Below, piece by piece: positions 36,309 to 44,615 of a stretch of 64,000 bases of DNA (the stretch's first letter is position 1; each line of letters starts with the position of its first letter). The notes under the pieces were generated by a model. It was not told where the DNA came from, did not search any database, and saw only the letters and a program-made list of their open reading frames with translations. Origin of the DNA: an uncultured Clostridia bacterium (GTDB lineage: Bacteria > Bacillota > Clostridia > TANB77 > CAG-508). The position numbers and the translations under genes are program-made. The stretch covers positions 2,558 to 66,557 of the forward strand of contig CASAUJ010000001.1 of NCBI GenBank assembly GCA_949118805.1. The letters run 5' to 3'.

Positions 36309-37889
36309 TTATCGATTTCGTCTTGACTCCCTTGGATCTTGGTATTCTTCGTCTAGTTCCCCTATTACTTCCTCTGGTTTTTTGTCTCCTTGTTCTTTTT
36401 CTTTGAATTTTTCCTTTATGAAAGTAGCATCTGGCTTTCCATCTTTATAAAATCCCCATCGACTTGCTAATTCCTGATAAGTAATCTTTTCACCAGAAGA
36501 TAATTCTACATATTCTTCTAATTCATGTGAATGTTGCTGTGTATTGATATCTCCATCCAAATCTTTGGCTCCTTTTGGCTGGCAATCTTCATATTTTTTT
36601 TGATGTTTTTCAACTTCCTGGTAACCTTGTTCCACAGAACGATAGCCATCATTATATTCTTGGGCTAATTTCAAATTTTCTATTTCCGTTCCTTCTAATG
36701 TATTTTTAGCATTAGAAGTTTCTAATTGTCGATCTAAGCTTTTGTTTCCTTCTATGTCATTTCCCCCAATTGTTTTTCGTGGAGAATGATAAACTTCTAC
36801 TTCTCCATATTGAGCTTTTTCAATTCCAATGGTTCCTTCTCCCAATTTTAGTCTAGTTAATACATCTCCCCCTTTCACTGACTTGTTTTGTTTTACTTGA
36901 TAATTTTTTTCTCGAGGATTTGTTCCCTCCTGTGTATCGTTTTCTAAATCCAGTGATTTTACCTTTCCTTTCTTGGTTATGACTACTGCTTCATATCGAG
37001 AAGTATGGCCTTGTTCTTTTTGTCCTTTTTCATTTTTCAAATTTTTCATTTCGTCTGATTCTATAATTCCCATCTTTAGCGGTTCATCCCCATGTTCTAA
37101 ACTTGGCATTTTATTATTCTTTTCTAATACCTGTTGCAAATTACTCATATCTGTAACTCTTGTATTCATTTTAACTTCTTGTTTTATATTAACATCATTC
37201 TTTTTATTTTCTATTTCTTGCATTTGTTGTTTGTTTGGTTCTTGTAAATCCTCGCTTTGCGTTTTCCCTGTATGAATTTGCTTTTGTCTCTGTTGCTCTT
37301 TCCTTCCTTTCTCTGGTTTGCTTCTATTTTGATGGTAACTTGTTTTTTCCTCATTTCCTCTTTCTTGTTTTTGTATACGTTCAAAAACATCTAATATTCT
37401 TATTCTTTGTAAAAGCTGTTTTATTTGTTCTTTCTCGAAAGAAGTTAAATTTTTTCGTTGTTCATTATCTTTGATATCATTCCCAATAGAATTCTCTAAA
37501 GTATCTTGTTTAAAAATAATGGTTTCTCCTGGTATTTTGGGACTATATACTCCAATTAAATTTAAGTAATAATATTTTATCATGCCCTCTTCATTTTTTA
37601 ACAAAATTTCCTGTATTTTTCCCTCTATTTCAATTTTTCCTATGATCTGAAGAAGATCCTTCTGCTCCAACATTTGAGTTGTAACTATACGTTCTACTAG
37701 GTACTTTAATTGTATTTTTGCTTTTTGCGATAAATTATTATCTTTTTTAAAAATAATTTTTGATTCTTTTATTTGTGAGGTATAAATACCAATCAATTCT
37801 AAACTATAATATTTAAAAAACATGTCTTCTTCTTTTAATAGAATTTCTTTTTGCTTTCCTTGTATCCCTATTGGTCCTAAAATTTGCAT
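36309..37889 (-). CDS. Unknown protein with two N-terminal repeats and a long charged linker
   Basis: 526 residues, no TM or signal. Residues 1-50 (IGIQGKQKEILLKEEDMFFK then YYSLELIGIY) and about 82-130 (IEIEGKIQEILLKNEEGMIK then YYYLNLIGVY) are two copies of one domain. The middle, about 150-450, is a Lys/Glu/Gln/Asn-rich, probably disordered region. The C-terminal 80 residues are again ordered-looking (SSGEKITYQELASRWGFYKD then GKPDATFIKEKF), like a small helical DNA- or protein-binding module. No family recognised. Last gene behind rimO, 13 bp away. Confidence 0.7.
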   Translation of the reverse strand: MQILGPIGIQGKQKEILLKEEDMFFKYYSLELIGIYTSQIKESKIIFKKDNNLSQKAKIQLKYLVERIVTTQMLEQKDLLQIIGKIEIEGKIQEILLKNEEGMIKYYYLNLIGVYSPKIPGETIIFKQDTLENSIGNDIKDNEQRKNLTSFEKEQIKQLLQRIRILDVFERIQKQERGNEEKTSYHQNRSKPEKGRKEQQRQKQIHTGKTQSEDLQEPNKQQMQEIENKKNDVNIKQEVKMNTRVTDMSNLQQVLEKNNKMPSLEHGDEPLKMGIIESDEMKNLKNEKGQKEQGHTSRYEAVVITKKGKVKSLDLENDTQEGTNPREKNYQVKQNKSVKGGDVLTRLKLGEGTIGIEKAQYGEVEVYHSPRKTIGGNDIEGNKSLDRQLETSNAKNTLEGTEIENLKLAQEYNDGYRSVEQGYQEVEKHQKKYEDCQPKGAKDLDGDINTQQHSHELEEYVELSSGEKITYQELASRWGFYKDGKPDATFIKEKFKEKEQGDKKPEEVIGELDEEYQDPRESRRNR

Positions 37890-37902
37890 TATCTTCCCCT
37901 TT

Positions 37903-39282
37903 TTAGTTTATATTTTCGTCCACAATTTCTGCTATTAAATCATAATCTTGAATGGCAATCACTTCACAAAGAACAAATTGATGGATTCGTTCCTCTTTCC
38001 ATCCATCCTTTACTTTTATATACACTAATCCATCAATATCTGGTACATCTTGCATGGTTCTTCCTATATAATATTTCCCATCAAAAGAGATTCCCTCTAT
38101 TAAAACTTGATACTGTTCCTTTTTCTTTTTCTCCAAATTTTTTCTTGAAATTTCTTGTTGCAATTTCATAATCTGGTGATATCTTGCTTTTTTGGTATTC
38201 CCATGAATTTGATCTGGCAATTTAGCAGCTGGTGTTCCTTCTTCTTTTGAATAGCAAAAAGCTCCTAATTTATCAAATTTAGTTTGTTCTATAAATTGTT
38301 TTAAAGCTTCAAAGTCTTCTACACTCTCACCTGGAAATCCTACTATTAAAGTGGTTCTTAAAGTTACATTTGGAATTTTATTTTTTATTTTCTGAATTAA
38401 AGTTTGGATTTGTTTTTTTGATGTTTTTCGATTCATTCGCTTTAAAACAGTATCAGAAATATGCTGGATTGGTATATCAAAATATTTTGCTATCTTAGGA
38501 TTTCTAGCAACTATATCAATCAATTGGTCTGTAATTCCTTCTGGATAAGTATACAAAAATCGAATCCATTGAATACCTTCTATTTTACTAATTTCTTCTA
38601 ACAATTCTCCTAGTTTACTTTCTCCATATAAATCCATCCCATATTTCGTCGTATCTTGTGCAATAATAATTAATTCTTTGATTCCTTTTTTCGCTATTTC
38701 TTTTGCTTCTTCTAATATATCTTCTTTTTTTCTGCTCACAAATGGTCCTCTAATATATGGAATTGCACAATAAGTACATCGATTACTACATCCTTCTCCT
38801 ATTTTTAAATAAGCATAGTTTTTTCCTGTTGTAATGGTTCTATCTAAAAATTCCTCTTGTGTTAACATTGGCATAGGAGGAATTTCTAATATTTTCTTAC
38901 TACTTTGTTTCTTCTCATATAAGACCTCATTTCTTTTTAGTAAATCTTCTACTTTTTCCCATATTTTATCATAATCTTCTATTTTGATGTATAGATCTAC
39001 TTCTGGAATCATCTTTATTAATTCCCTTTCATATCTTTGAACCAAGCATCCCATAACAATTAAGTATTTACATTTATCTTGTTTATATTCTGCCATTTCT
39101 AAAATGGTATTAATAGCTTCTTCCTTTGCAGAATCAATAAAACCACATGTATTAATAACGATCACTTCTGCTTTTGTTTCATCATTTACAATTTCATATT
39201 TATGCTTTTGAAATAATCCAATTACTGCTTCTGTATCAATTAAATTTTTGCTACATCCTAAATGAACAAATCCTACTTTCAT
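37903..39282 (-). CDS. rimO: Ribosomal protein S12 methylthiotransferase RimO
   Basis: Radical-SAM enzyme that methylthiolates Asp of ribosomal protein S12. 459 residues. The N-terminal UPF0004 domain starts VGFVHLGCSKNLIDTEAVIG (SKNLxDTE separates RimO from MiaB), with further cluster cysteines in VINTCGFIDSAKEEAI and VMGCLVQRYE. The radical-SAM CxxxCxxC is EGCSNRCTYCAIPYIRG. The C-terminal TRAM domain is near 390-455. It lies 36 bp behind rng. Confidence 0.96.
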   Translation of the reverse strand: MKVGFVHLGCSKNLIDTEAVIGLFQKHKYEIVNDETKAEVIVINTCGFIDSAKEEAINTILEMAEYKQDKCKYLIVMGCLVQRYERELIKMIPEVDLYIKIEDYDKIWEKVEDLLKRNEVLYEKKQSSKKILEIPPMPMLTQEEFLDRTITTGKNYAYLKIGEGCSNRCTYCAIPYIRGPFVSRKKEDILEEAKEIAKKGIKELIIIAQDTTKYGMDLYGESKLGELLEEISKIEGIQWIRFLYTYPEGITDQLIDIVARNPKIAKYFDIPIQHISDTVLKRMNRKTSKKQIQTLIQKIKNKIPNVTLRTTLIVGFPGESVEDFEALKQFIEQTKFDKLGAFCYSKEEGTPAAKLPDQIHGNTKKARYHQIMKLQQEISRKNLEKKKKEQYQVLIEGISFDGKYYIGRTMQDVPDIDGLVYIKVKDGWKEERIHQFVLCEVIAIQDYDLIAEIVDENIN

Positions 39283-39318
39283 TTTTTTCCTCTTTCATCT
39301 CTTTTTCTCAATTTATAT

Positions 39319-40503
39319 TTAGTCTTTATGGCTACAAATATGTTTTCTAGTTAATTCCATTAAATCTAATTTTGTAAATCCCTCTACTTGTGTTTTGCTT
39401 CTATCTTTTTTTAACTCTTTTTCCAAAATTTCTTGAATTTTCTCTCTATTTTTTTCCTCTTTCATATCAATATAATCAATAATAATAATTCCACCTATGT
39501 CTCTTAGACGTAACTGTTTTGCTATTTCTATGGTGGCTTCTTGGTTTACTCGATAAATGGTTTGTTCTACATTCTGTGTCCCTGTATATTTACCAGTATT
39601 TACATCAATTGCTGTTAATGCCTCAGTTCGATCAATGGTTATAAATCCCCCACATTTTAGCCAAATTTTTCGATTTCGTGATTTCTCAATTTGTTTTTCT
39701 ACTTCATAAATTTCCAATAAATTTTCTTTTTCTTTTACTTCAATTTCTAAATTTGCATATTCTTGATTTTCCTTTTTGAACGTTTCTAATTCCTCTTTTA
39801 TGGTTCTATCATTTACCATTATTTTTTGAATGGTATTCCCTGTTAAGTCCATTAACATTTTTTCTATAATATTTTCACTCTTATATAAAAGCTGTGGTTG
39901 TTTTAACTCTGGATCAATACTTGTTTGGATGATGTCATTCCATTTTTTTTCGATTCTTTTAATATCTTCTATTACTTCTTTCTCTTTTCCTTGCGCTGAA
40001 GTTCTTATAATGGCTCCATTTCCTTCACTCAAATTTTCTCTTACTAATTTTTTTAATCTCTCTTGTTCTTTTGTATCCTCTATTTTTTGTGAGATTGTCA
40101 CAATATCCGTATTCGGAAGAAAAGCAATATATTTTCCAGGCAAATTAATATGAGAAGATACTCTTGCCCCTTTTTTATCATTACTATCTTTTCTTACTTG
40201 TACCAATAATTTTTGACTTGGTTTGATAATTTGGCTAATTTCCACATTTTCATTTGGAATTCCTTTGGTTTCATCTATTTTAGGTAATATATCTTTTAAA
40301 TGAATAAAACTATTCTTTTCTGTTCCTATATCCACAAAAGCAGATTGCATTCCATTTATTATATTTTTTACAATTCCAATATAAATATTTCCTTCTCTTT
40401 TTTTATATTCTTCATCTTCTTCATAATATTCTAACAATTTTCCATTTTCAACTAAAGCAATTTGTTTTTGATTTTTTTGACTCTGTATTATGATTTCTAA
40501 CAT
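39319..40503 (-). CDS. rng: Ribonuclease G/E family protein
   Basis: Endoribonuclease for rRNA processing and mRNA decay. 394 residues, a short RNase G-like form. The N-terminal S1 domain includes GNIYIGIVKNIINGMQSAFV and DIGTEKNSFIHLKDILP. The catalytic core contains TIDRTEALTAIDVNTGKYTG and GGIIIIDYIDM with its Asp residues. It ends soon after FTKLDLMELTRKHICSHKD, lacking the C-terminal extension of RNase E. It lies 50 bp behind pth. No CGG codon lies near the end, so the short end seems genuine. Confidence 0.93.
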   Translation of the reverse strand: MLEIIIQSQKNQKQIALVENGKLLEYYEEDEEYKKREGNIYIGIVKNIINGMQSAFVDIGTEKNSFIHLKDILPKIDETKGIPNENVEISQIIKPSQKLLVQVRKDSNDKKGARVSSHINLPGKYIAFLPNTDIVTISQKIEDTKEQERLKKLVRENLSEGNGAIIRTSAQGKEKEVIEDIKRIEKKWNDIIQTSIDPELKQPQLLYKSENIIEKMLMDLTGNTIQKIMVNDRTIKEELETFKKENQEYANLEIEVKEKENLLEIYEVEKQIEKSRNRKIWLKCGGFITIDRTEALTAIDVNTGKYTGTQNVEQTIYRVNQEATIEIAKQLRLRDIGGIIIIDYIDMKEEKNREKIQEILEKELKKDRSKTQVEGFTKLDLMELTRKHICSHKD

Positions 40504-40553
40504 TCTGTTTTTCCTTTCTTATTCCAAAATTTCTTACCTTTATTAAATCTTTT

Positions 40554-41111
40554 TTAATTAAATTGATTCATTGCTTTATCAATTCCCTCTTTTATAATTT
40601 CAATTACTGCTTCTTTTGCTAAATTTGTTCCTTTTTCTAGCTTTTCTTTATCTTCTTCTGCAATGGCTCCAATTACATATTCAATTAAGTCTTCTTTTTC
40701 CTCTGGCATACCGATTCCCACTCTTACTCTTTTTAAATTTTGTGTATTCAGTTCATGAACCACTGATTTCATCCCATTATGAGTTCCTGGTCCACCCATT
40801 TTCCTTATTTTAATTTCCCCTGGTGCAATATCAATATCATCATAAACAATGATAATTTGTTCCTCTTCAATTTTATAAAATTGTACAATCTCTTTCAAAC
40901 TTTCTCCACTTAAATTCATAAAGGTTTGTGGTTTTAGTAAAATCACTTTTTCTCCTTCTATCATTCCACTTCCAAACAAACCTTTGAATTTATTTTTGAT
41001 AACTTCTATTTCATATTGTTTTGCTAATTTATTAATGGTTTGAAACCCCATATTGTGTCTTGTATTACTATAATCTTTTTCTGGATTTCCCAATCCTACT
41101 ATTAAATACAC
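40554..41111 (-). CDS. pth: Peptidyl-tRNA hydrolase
   Basis: Recycles stalled peptidyl-tRNA. 185 residues. GLGNPEKDYSNTRHNMGF contains the catalytic His, and LLKPQTFMNLSGESL, IIVYDDIDIAPGEIKIR and GGPGTHNGMKSVVHEL are conserved. First gene of the pth-rng-rimO-unknown unit. Cells relying on frequent frameshifting and premature stops would need this enzyme, but that link is only an inference. Confidence 0.96.
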   Translation of the reverse strand: MYLIVGLGNPEKDYSNTRHNMGFQTINKLAKQYEIEVIKNKFKGLFGSGMIEGEKVILLKPQTFMNLSGESLKEIVQFYKIEEEQIIIVYDDIDIAPGEIKIRKMGGPGTHNGMKSVVHELNTQNLKRVRVGIGMPEEKEDLIEYVIGAIAEEDKEKLEKGTNLAKEAVIEIIKEGIDKAMNQFN

Positions 41112-41149
41112 TATTTTTTCCTACTTTCTTTTGCTTTTTACTATTATCT

Positions 41150-41178
41150 ATTTTAACTTTTTTTCTACTCTTTTTCAA
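41150..41178 (-). promoter_or_regulatory. Promoter of the pth-rng-rimO unit
   Basis: Minus strand TTGAAA (41173-41178), 17-nt spacer, TAAAAT (41150-41155). Confidence 0.6.
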
Positions 41179-41216
41179 GTTTTTATCTAAATTTTCTTTC
41201 TTGTTTTTAAAATAAC

Positions 41217-41244
41217 ATCCCCCTCTACCGAAGTAGAGGGGGAT
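41217..41244 (-). terminator. Strong terminator of the GC-richer island
   Basis: A perfect 12-bp stem (41217-41228 with 41233-41244) closed by a UUCG tetraloop on the minus strand, followed by GTTATTTT. The GC-rich stem with a cUUCGg loop is unlike the AT-rich terminators around it. Confidence 0.85.
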
Positions 41245-41254
41245 AGAATGGTAA

Positions 41255-41497
41255 TTACAAATGAAATGCATACGAATTGTTGTCACCTTTAAATTGGGTA
41301 AAATTGCCCAATTTACCAGCAAACCTGCGAACTTTCTTTTCCTTCAGTTCCAAGGAAGTATGCACAATAATATTCCTTCCTTCTGTCCTGATCATGACAG
41401 GCTTTACAGAAAAAATATTTTTAAAAGCCGCTTCTATCCGTGCATTTGTCATTCCCTGACAACCTTTTTGTGGCATAATGCAAATACGATTTAACAT
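41255..41497 (-). CDS. Unknown small protein of a GC-richer island; contains an in-frame CGG
   Basis: 80 residues, MLNRICIMPQKGCQGMTNAR onward, ending NNSYAFHL. AAAGGAGG lies 8 nt ahead of ATG 41497, so I prefer it to the ATG at 41545. Codon use is GC-richer than its neighbours. Codon 20 is CGG (41440-41438), the only in-frame CGG in the window where the zero frame stays open; a +1 shift there would hit TAG at once. This fits recent arrival from a host that reads CGG as Arg. No family recognised. The gene may be silent or truncated in this host. Confidence 0.6.
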   Translation of the reverse strand: MLNRICIMPQKGCQGMTNARIEAAFKNIFSVKPVMIRTEGRNIIVHTSLELKEKKVRRFAGKLGNFTQFKGDNNSYAFHL

Positions 41498-41511
41498 AGC
41501 TTCTGCCTCCT

Positions 41512-41754
41512 TTATAAGCAAATTCCGTATTCTGCCTGAAACCAATCAAGGACTTCTTTACGAACTGATCTTGTCAGTTTCTCCGGCCAGTTATTCAAGA
41601 TCTTTTCTGCTGTTCGAATCACACTTTCCCGTGCTTCTCCTACCAGCAATCCTGCCTGTGCCTCATCTTTGCAATCGTCCAGATGCCAATCCAGCTCTTC
41701 GACAACGCTTTGTGCAATTCCACTCATTTCTGTGTGAATTTTTCCCATTACCAT
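41512..41754 (-). CDS. Unknown small acidic protein of the GC-richer island
   Basis: 80 residues (MVMGKIHTEMSGIAQSVVEE to WFQAEYGICL), helical and acidic, with no TM. A clean AGGAGG lies 8 nt before ATG 41754. It precedes the second island gene by 14 bp, so the two form a pair, closed by the tetraloop terminator. CGG occurs only out of frame here. Base composition differs from all flanking genes. No family recognised; a small regulatory or plasmid-type pair is possible but not shown. Confidence 0.65.
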   Translation of the reverse strand: MVMGKIHTEMSGIAQSVVEELDWHLDDCKDEAQAGLLVGEARESVIRTAEKILNNWPEKLTRSVRKEVLDWFQAEYGICL

Positions 41755-41843
41755 TTCCTTTTCCTCCTAAAATCAATTATGATTTCTTCTTGAAAACTCT
41801 AGTGAAGCATAAAAAAGAGTATTTCAGAAGTTGTTACAATTTT

Positions 41844-41885
41844 ATTATACCACATTTCACATAAAATTAAAATAGTTTATGTAAA
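41844..41885 (-). promoter_or_regulatory. Island promoter region with operator-like inverted repeat
   Basis: TATAAT on the minus strand (41844-41849) has no good -35. Upstream lie TTTATGTGAA (41856-41865) and TTTACATAAA (41876-41885), 10 nt apart, an imperfect inverted repeat. The same half sites flank the polysaccharide promoter at 15798-15838, at the same distance from the -10 box. Confidence 0.5.
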
Positions 41886-41912
41886 ATATCAATTATCTTT
41901 ATTCTTTCTAAA

Positions 41913-42374
41913 TTATTTCTTTATTTGCCACTTTAAAATCGGATATCCTTCATTGTATTTCCATGTTCCATCTGGATTTTGTTCGTCATTTGTATAGACC
42001 TCTCCTAATGTTCCTGCTAATGCTTTTAATTCTGTTTCTGTTTTTTCTACTGCATTCGTATTGTTTAAACCTCCAATTCCTAAATTAGCAGGGCCCTTCA
42101 ACTCTGTCGAATTCCAACTTCCAAATCCAACGATTCTCCTGATGAATGTGCTCCTTTGAATCGGTATGTTTACTAATCGTCAAATCCTGTAATACTAATT
42201 CCAATTTTTCTCTTGCTTCTTGTTCTTCTTGTGAAATTCCTGCTGTTTTTGCCTTACTTAAAATTCCACCTTCTCCTGTTAAAATCGCAATGCTCACTCC
42301 TGCTAAAATTAAAAGTACAATAATCGTAATCACTAATGCAATAAGAGTATTCCTTTGCTTTTTATGTTTTTCAT
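41913..42374 (-). pseudogene. Decayed pilin-like/GLUG-motif surface protein
   Basis: ATG 42374 has a good GGAGGA site and begins MKNIKSKGI, but one base is missing compared with the paralogue behind it (GGAATACT against GGAATTACT), so the frame dies after 13 codons. The other frame gives the hydrophobic prepilin-type N-terminus TLIALVITIIVLLILAGVSI. A second break near 42100 leads to a GLUG-like IVGFGSWNSTELKGPANLGI and the end NPDGTWKYNEGYPILKWQ. Neither break is at CGG. The original middle part is lost. It gives a useful contrast to the CGG frameshift genes. Confidence 0.8.
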
Positions 42375-42404
42375 TAGTTCCTCCTTTTTTGCTCCTATTT
42401 TTTA

Positions 42405-43793
42405 TCACATAATATAAAGTGCTGGTCGAAAACCATAGATTGTTCGATTATCAGATATATGCCCACTCCCACGAAAACATACTGGGCGTCCATCCACTTG
42501 AGCATTGAAACATCCTCCACGGACACTATAGGTTGTATCGATTCGATCAGAAGAAATAATGTAAGATCCCTCCATTGTCCATTCCCACAAATTTCCTGCT
42601 ATATCATATAAATTTTTCCTTTTCACATCTTCACTACTTGCTGTCGTTCGGATTCCATAATAATAATTACTATCTGCTACTGTTGCTTTTTCCGTTACTG
42701 ATCCATCCCTTGCTACTAGTAAATATCTTCCTTGTCCTGCTACATAAGTTACTGATGTATTATTACTATAATTTCCCCATGATGTATTTTTTAGATCAGA
42801 ATAATTGATTGGATCCGTTGTTACAAATTTCATCATCACATCCCACATGGTTCCTGTTACCATTCCGCTTATCACATATTCTGTATGATACATATTTTTT
42901 GTCATTTCTAGTGCTGTTGTATAGTCTGCATGATAATAAGGAATTTCTCCTGCTTTACTTGTGATTTTTCCACTCCTTACTTTGCTGGACACAAAATTTC
43001 CATTTTGCCAATCCCATCCATATGAATTGGTACTTCCTGTTGAAGTATGCTCAAATTTCACATCATCTGCTAATGTAATATCACTCGTTCCTGCCTCATA
43101 TCTTCCAATGTAAAATCCTCCATATTTTCTGATTTGTCCATACTCTGCTGAATTAGTAGAACGATCCCAATCACCCGAAGTTTTATAATTATCTCCAAAA
43201 TCAACCTTCTCATAATCCTTTTCATTACATGGAATCCATACAAATTGATTTCCTTGTAACTCACATTGTTCTTTATTCACAGTTCCATCCGTATTATAGA
43301 CTACTCCTGTTGGCACATCTTCGATTCCTTTATATTTATTTTTATCACTTTGATGATCTGATATAACAACTCCTGTCGTTAATGTTCCCCCTACATAATA
43401 AAATCCATAAGGTACTGGAATCGTATTTCCCTTTCCATCTGAAGTAGCATATACATTGGTAATTCTCCTACTTGGAATTACCACATTTCCCTCTTTTGTC
43501 TCTACTTCATTAGGAGTCGCTGTATACCATCTACTTGGTATTTTTACAATCGTTCCTGCCTCCATATCGGTTGTATTTTCTGGTAGTTCTTTCCCATAGG
43601 TTCCTAATAATTCCTCATATTGCTTTAAAATCTCATTTTCTTCTTTTTCTGCTTGTTCACTTCTTTCCTTAGCAAGTTTTGCTTTCTCCAGAATTCCATC
43701 TTCTCCTGTTAAGACAACAATACTCACTCCTGCTAAAATTAAAAGTACAATAATCGTAATCACTAATGCAATAAGAGTAATTCCTTTTTCCAT
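42405..43793 (-). CDS. Prepilin-like N-terminus fused to an FGE/SUMF1-type domain
   Basis: 462 residues. The N-terminus MEKGITLIALVITIIVLLIL resembles type IV pilin signals (Gly before the hydrophobic helix, but no Glu at +5). Residues 170-460 resemble formylglycine-generating enzyme/SUMF1 proteins: GNQFVWIPC, GGFYIGRYEAGTSD, NLYDIAGNLWEWTMEG and the end SVRGGCFN with YGFRPALYI. The catalytic cysteines of true FGEs are not evident, so it is probably a ligand-binding C-type-lectin-like fold. I choose ATG 43793 (AAGGA 8 nt ahead). The FGE-type ends of such proteins are classic diversity-generating targets, but no reverse transcriptase is present here. Confidence 0.82.
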   Translation of the reverse strand: MEKGITLIALVITIIVLLILAGVSIVVLTGEDGILEKAKLAKERSEQAEKEENEILKQYEELLGTYGKELPENTTDMEAGTIVKIPSRWYTATPNEVETKEGNVVIPSRRITNVYATSDGKGNTIPVPYGFYYVGGTLTTGVVISDHQSDKNKYKGIEDVPTGVVYNTDGTVNKEQCELQGNQFVWIPCNEKDYEKVDFGDNYKTSGDWDRSTNSAEYGQIRKYGGFYIGRYEAGTSDITLADDVKFEHTSTGSTNSYGWDWQNGNFVSSKVRSGKITSKAGEIPYYHADYTTALEMTKNMYHTEYVISGMVTGTMWDVMMKFVTTDPINYSDLKNTSWGNYSNNTSVTYVAGQGRYLLVARDGSVTEKATVADSNYYYGIRTTASSEDVKRKNLYDIAGNLWEWTMEGSYIISSDRIDTTYSVRGGCFNAQVDGRPVCFRGSGHISDNRTIYGFRPALYIM

Positions 43794-43972
43794 TTTTTTC
43801 ATCCTTATTCAATCCTCTCTTTTCCTTTGTTTCTTAGTTTTTCCAGTTTTCCTTTTCCTATTCTTCTTTCAGGTTCATTATATAAAACGTTTTTATCATT
43901 GTCAATGATATTTAGTATTTCTTTTCCTTCCATTTCTTCGAAATAAAAAATTTATAAAGTTTTTTAGACAAC

Positions 43973-43993
43973 AAAAAAAGCACTATCAAGTGC
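43973..43993 (-). terminator. Terminator of spoVG
   Basis: GCACT (43980-43984) and AGTGC (43989-43993) pair around a 4-nt loop, followed on the minus strand by seven U. Confidence 0.7.
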
Positions 43994-44011
43994 CTTCTTT
44001 ATCTTTATTCA

Positions 44012-44293
44012 TTATTCAGCTGATTCAGCTGATTCATCTGCTTCTGGAGCTTCATAAGCTTCTAAAATAGCTTTTTGAATTTTTTCTCTCGTTTCAGCAT
44101 TGATTGGATGAGCTATATCTTTGAATTCTCCGTTTGGAGTTTTTCTACTTGGCATAGCTATAAATAATCCATTTTGACTTTCGATAACTTTAATATCATG
44201 AATTACAAATTCGTTATCGAATGTTACAGAAGCAACAGCTTTCATTCTGTTTTCTGAATTTACTTTTCTTAAACGTACATCTGTAATTTGCAT
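44012..44293 (-). CDS. spoVG: SpoVG family regulator
   Basis: Small nucleic-acid-binding protein affecting septation, sporulation and many other processes. 93 residues. [20 protein letters not shown], then [16 protein letters not shown] and [20 protein letters not shown] are the family core. The acidic Ala/Glu tail ([13 protein letters not shown]) varies between species. AAGGAAGGTAGG precedes ATG. Single gene with a sigma-H-type promoter. Confidence 0.96.
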   Translation of the reverse strand: MQITDVRLRKVNSENRMKAVASVTFDNEFVIHDIKVIESQNGLFIAMPSRKTPNGEFKDIAHPINAETREKIQKAILEAYEAPEADESAESAE

Positions 44294-44334
44294 TCTAAGT
44301 GCACCTACCTTCCTTAAGTTTTAATAATATTATT

Positions 44335-44397
44335 TTGTACATATCTTTTGTAACTTATGTACAATTATATTATTCTTCATAAAAAAAGTTTTTCCTT
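44335..44397 (-). promoter_or_regulatory. Sigma-H-like promoter of spoVG with a palindrome near the start site
   Basis: Minus strand AAGGAAAAA (44389-44397), 11-nt spacer, AAGAATAAT (44369-44377) fits the sigma-H pattern RAGGAWWWT-N11/12-RMGAATWWT, as known for spoVG in Bacillus. Downstream, TTGTACATA (44356-44364 on the minus strand) and TATGTACAA (44335-44343) form a 9-bp inverted repeat 12 nt apart, a possible operator. The whole gap 44294-44615 (322 bp) also holds the murC promoter at 44523; I see no gene in it. Confidence 0.65.
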
Positions 44398-44522
44398 CTT
44401 TTTTTTACAAAAAAATTATATTTTATAAAATTTTTGTAAATTCAACTTGTAACCATCTTTTTCTATTCTGCATATCTTATTTATCATATCTTAAAATTTC
44501 CTTCAAAATTTAAACGAAAGTA

Positions 44523-44551
44523 TTGAATTTTTAGATAGATAATTATATAAT
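44523..44551 (+). promoter_or_regulatory. Sigma-A promoter of murC
   Basis: TTGAAT (44523-44528), 17-nt spacer, TATAAT (44546-44551), about 65 nt ahead of ATG 44616. Confidence 0.72.
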
Positions 44552-44615
44552 TTACCTGCTAAAGAAGGAATTGTTATCCATTATTTCTTTTAGCTAGAAA
44601 AAGGAGTGTTAATAA

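Noticed and set aside
41068..41322. Open frame running across the island terminator into pth
   Set aside because: It crosses a strong terminator and the pth promoter and has no ribosome site.
42405..43793. Active diversity-generating retroelement
   Set aside because: An FGE-type target-like end is present but no reverse transcriptase or template repeat was seen in the window.
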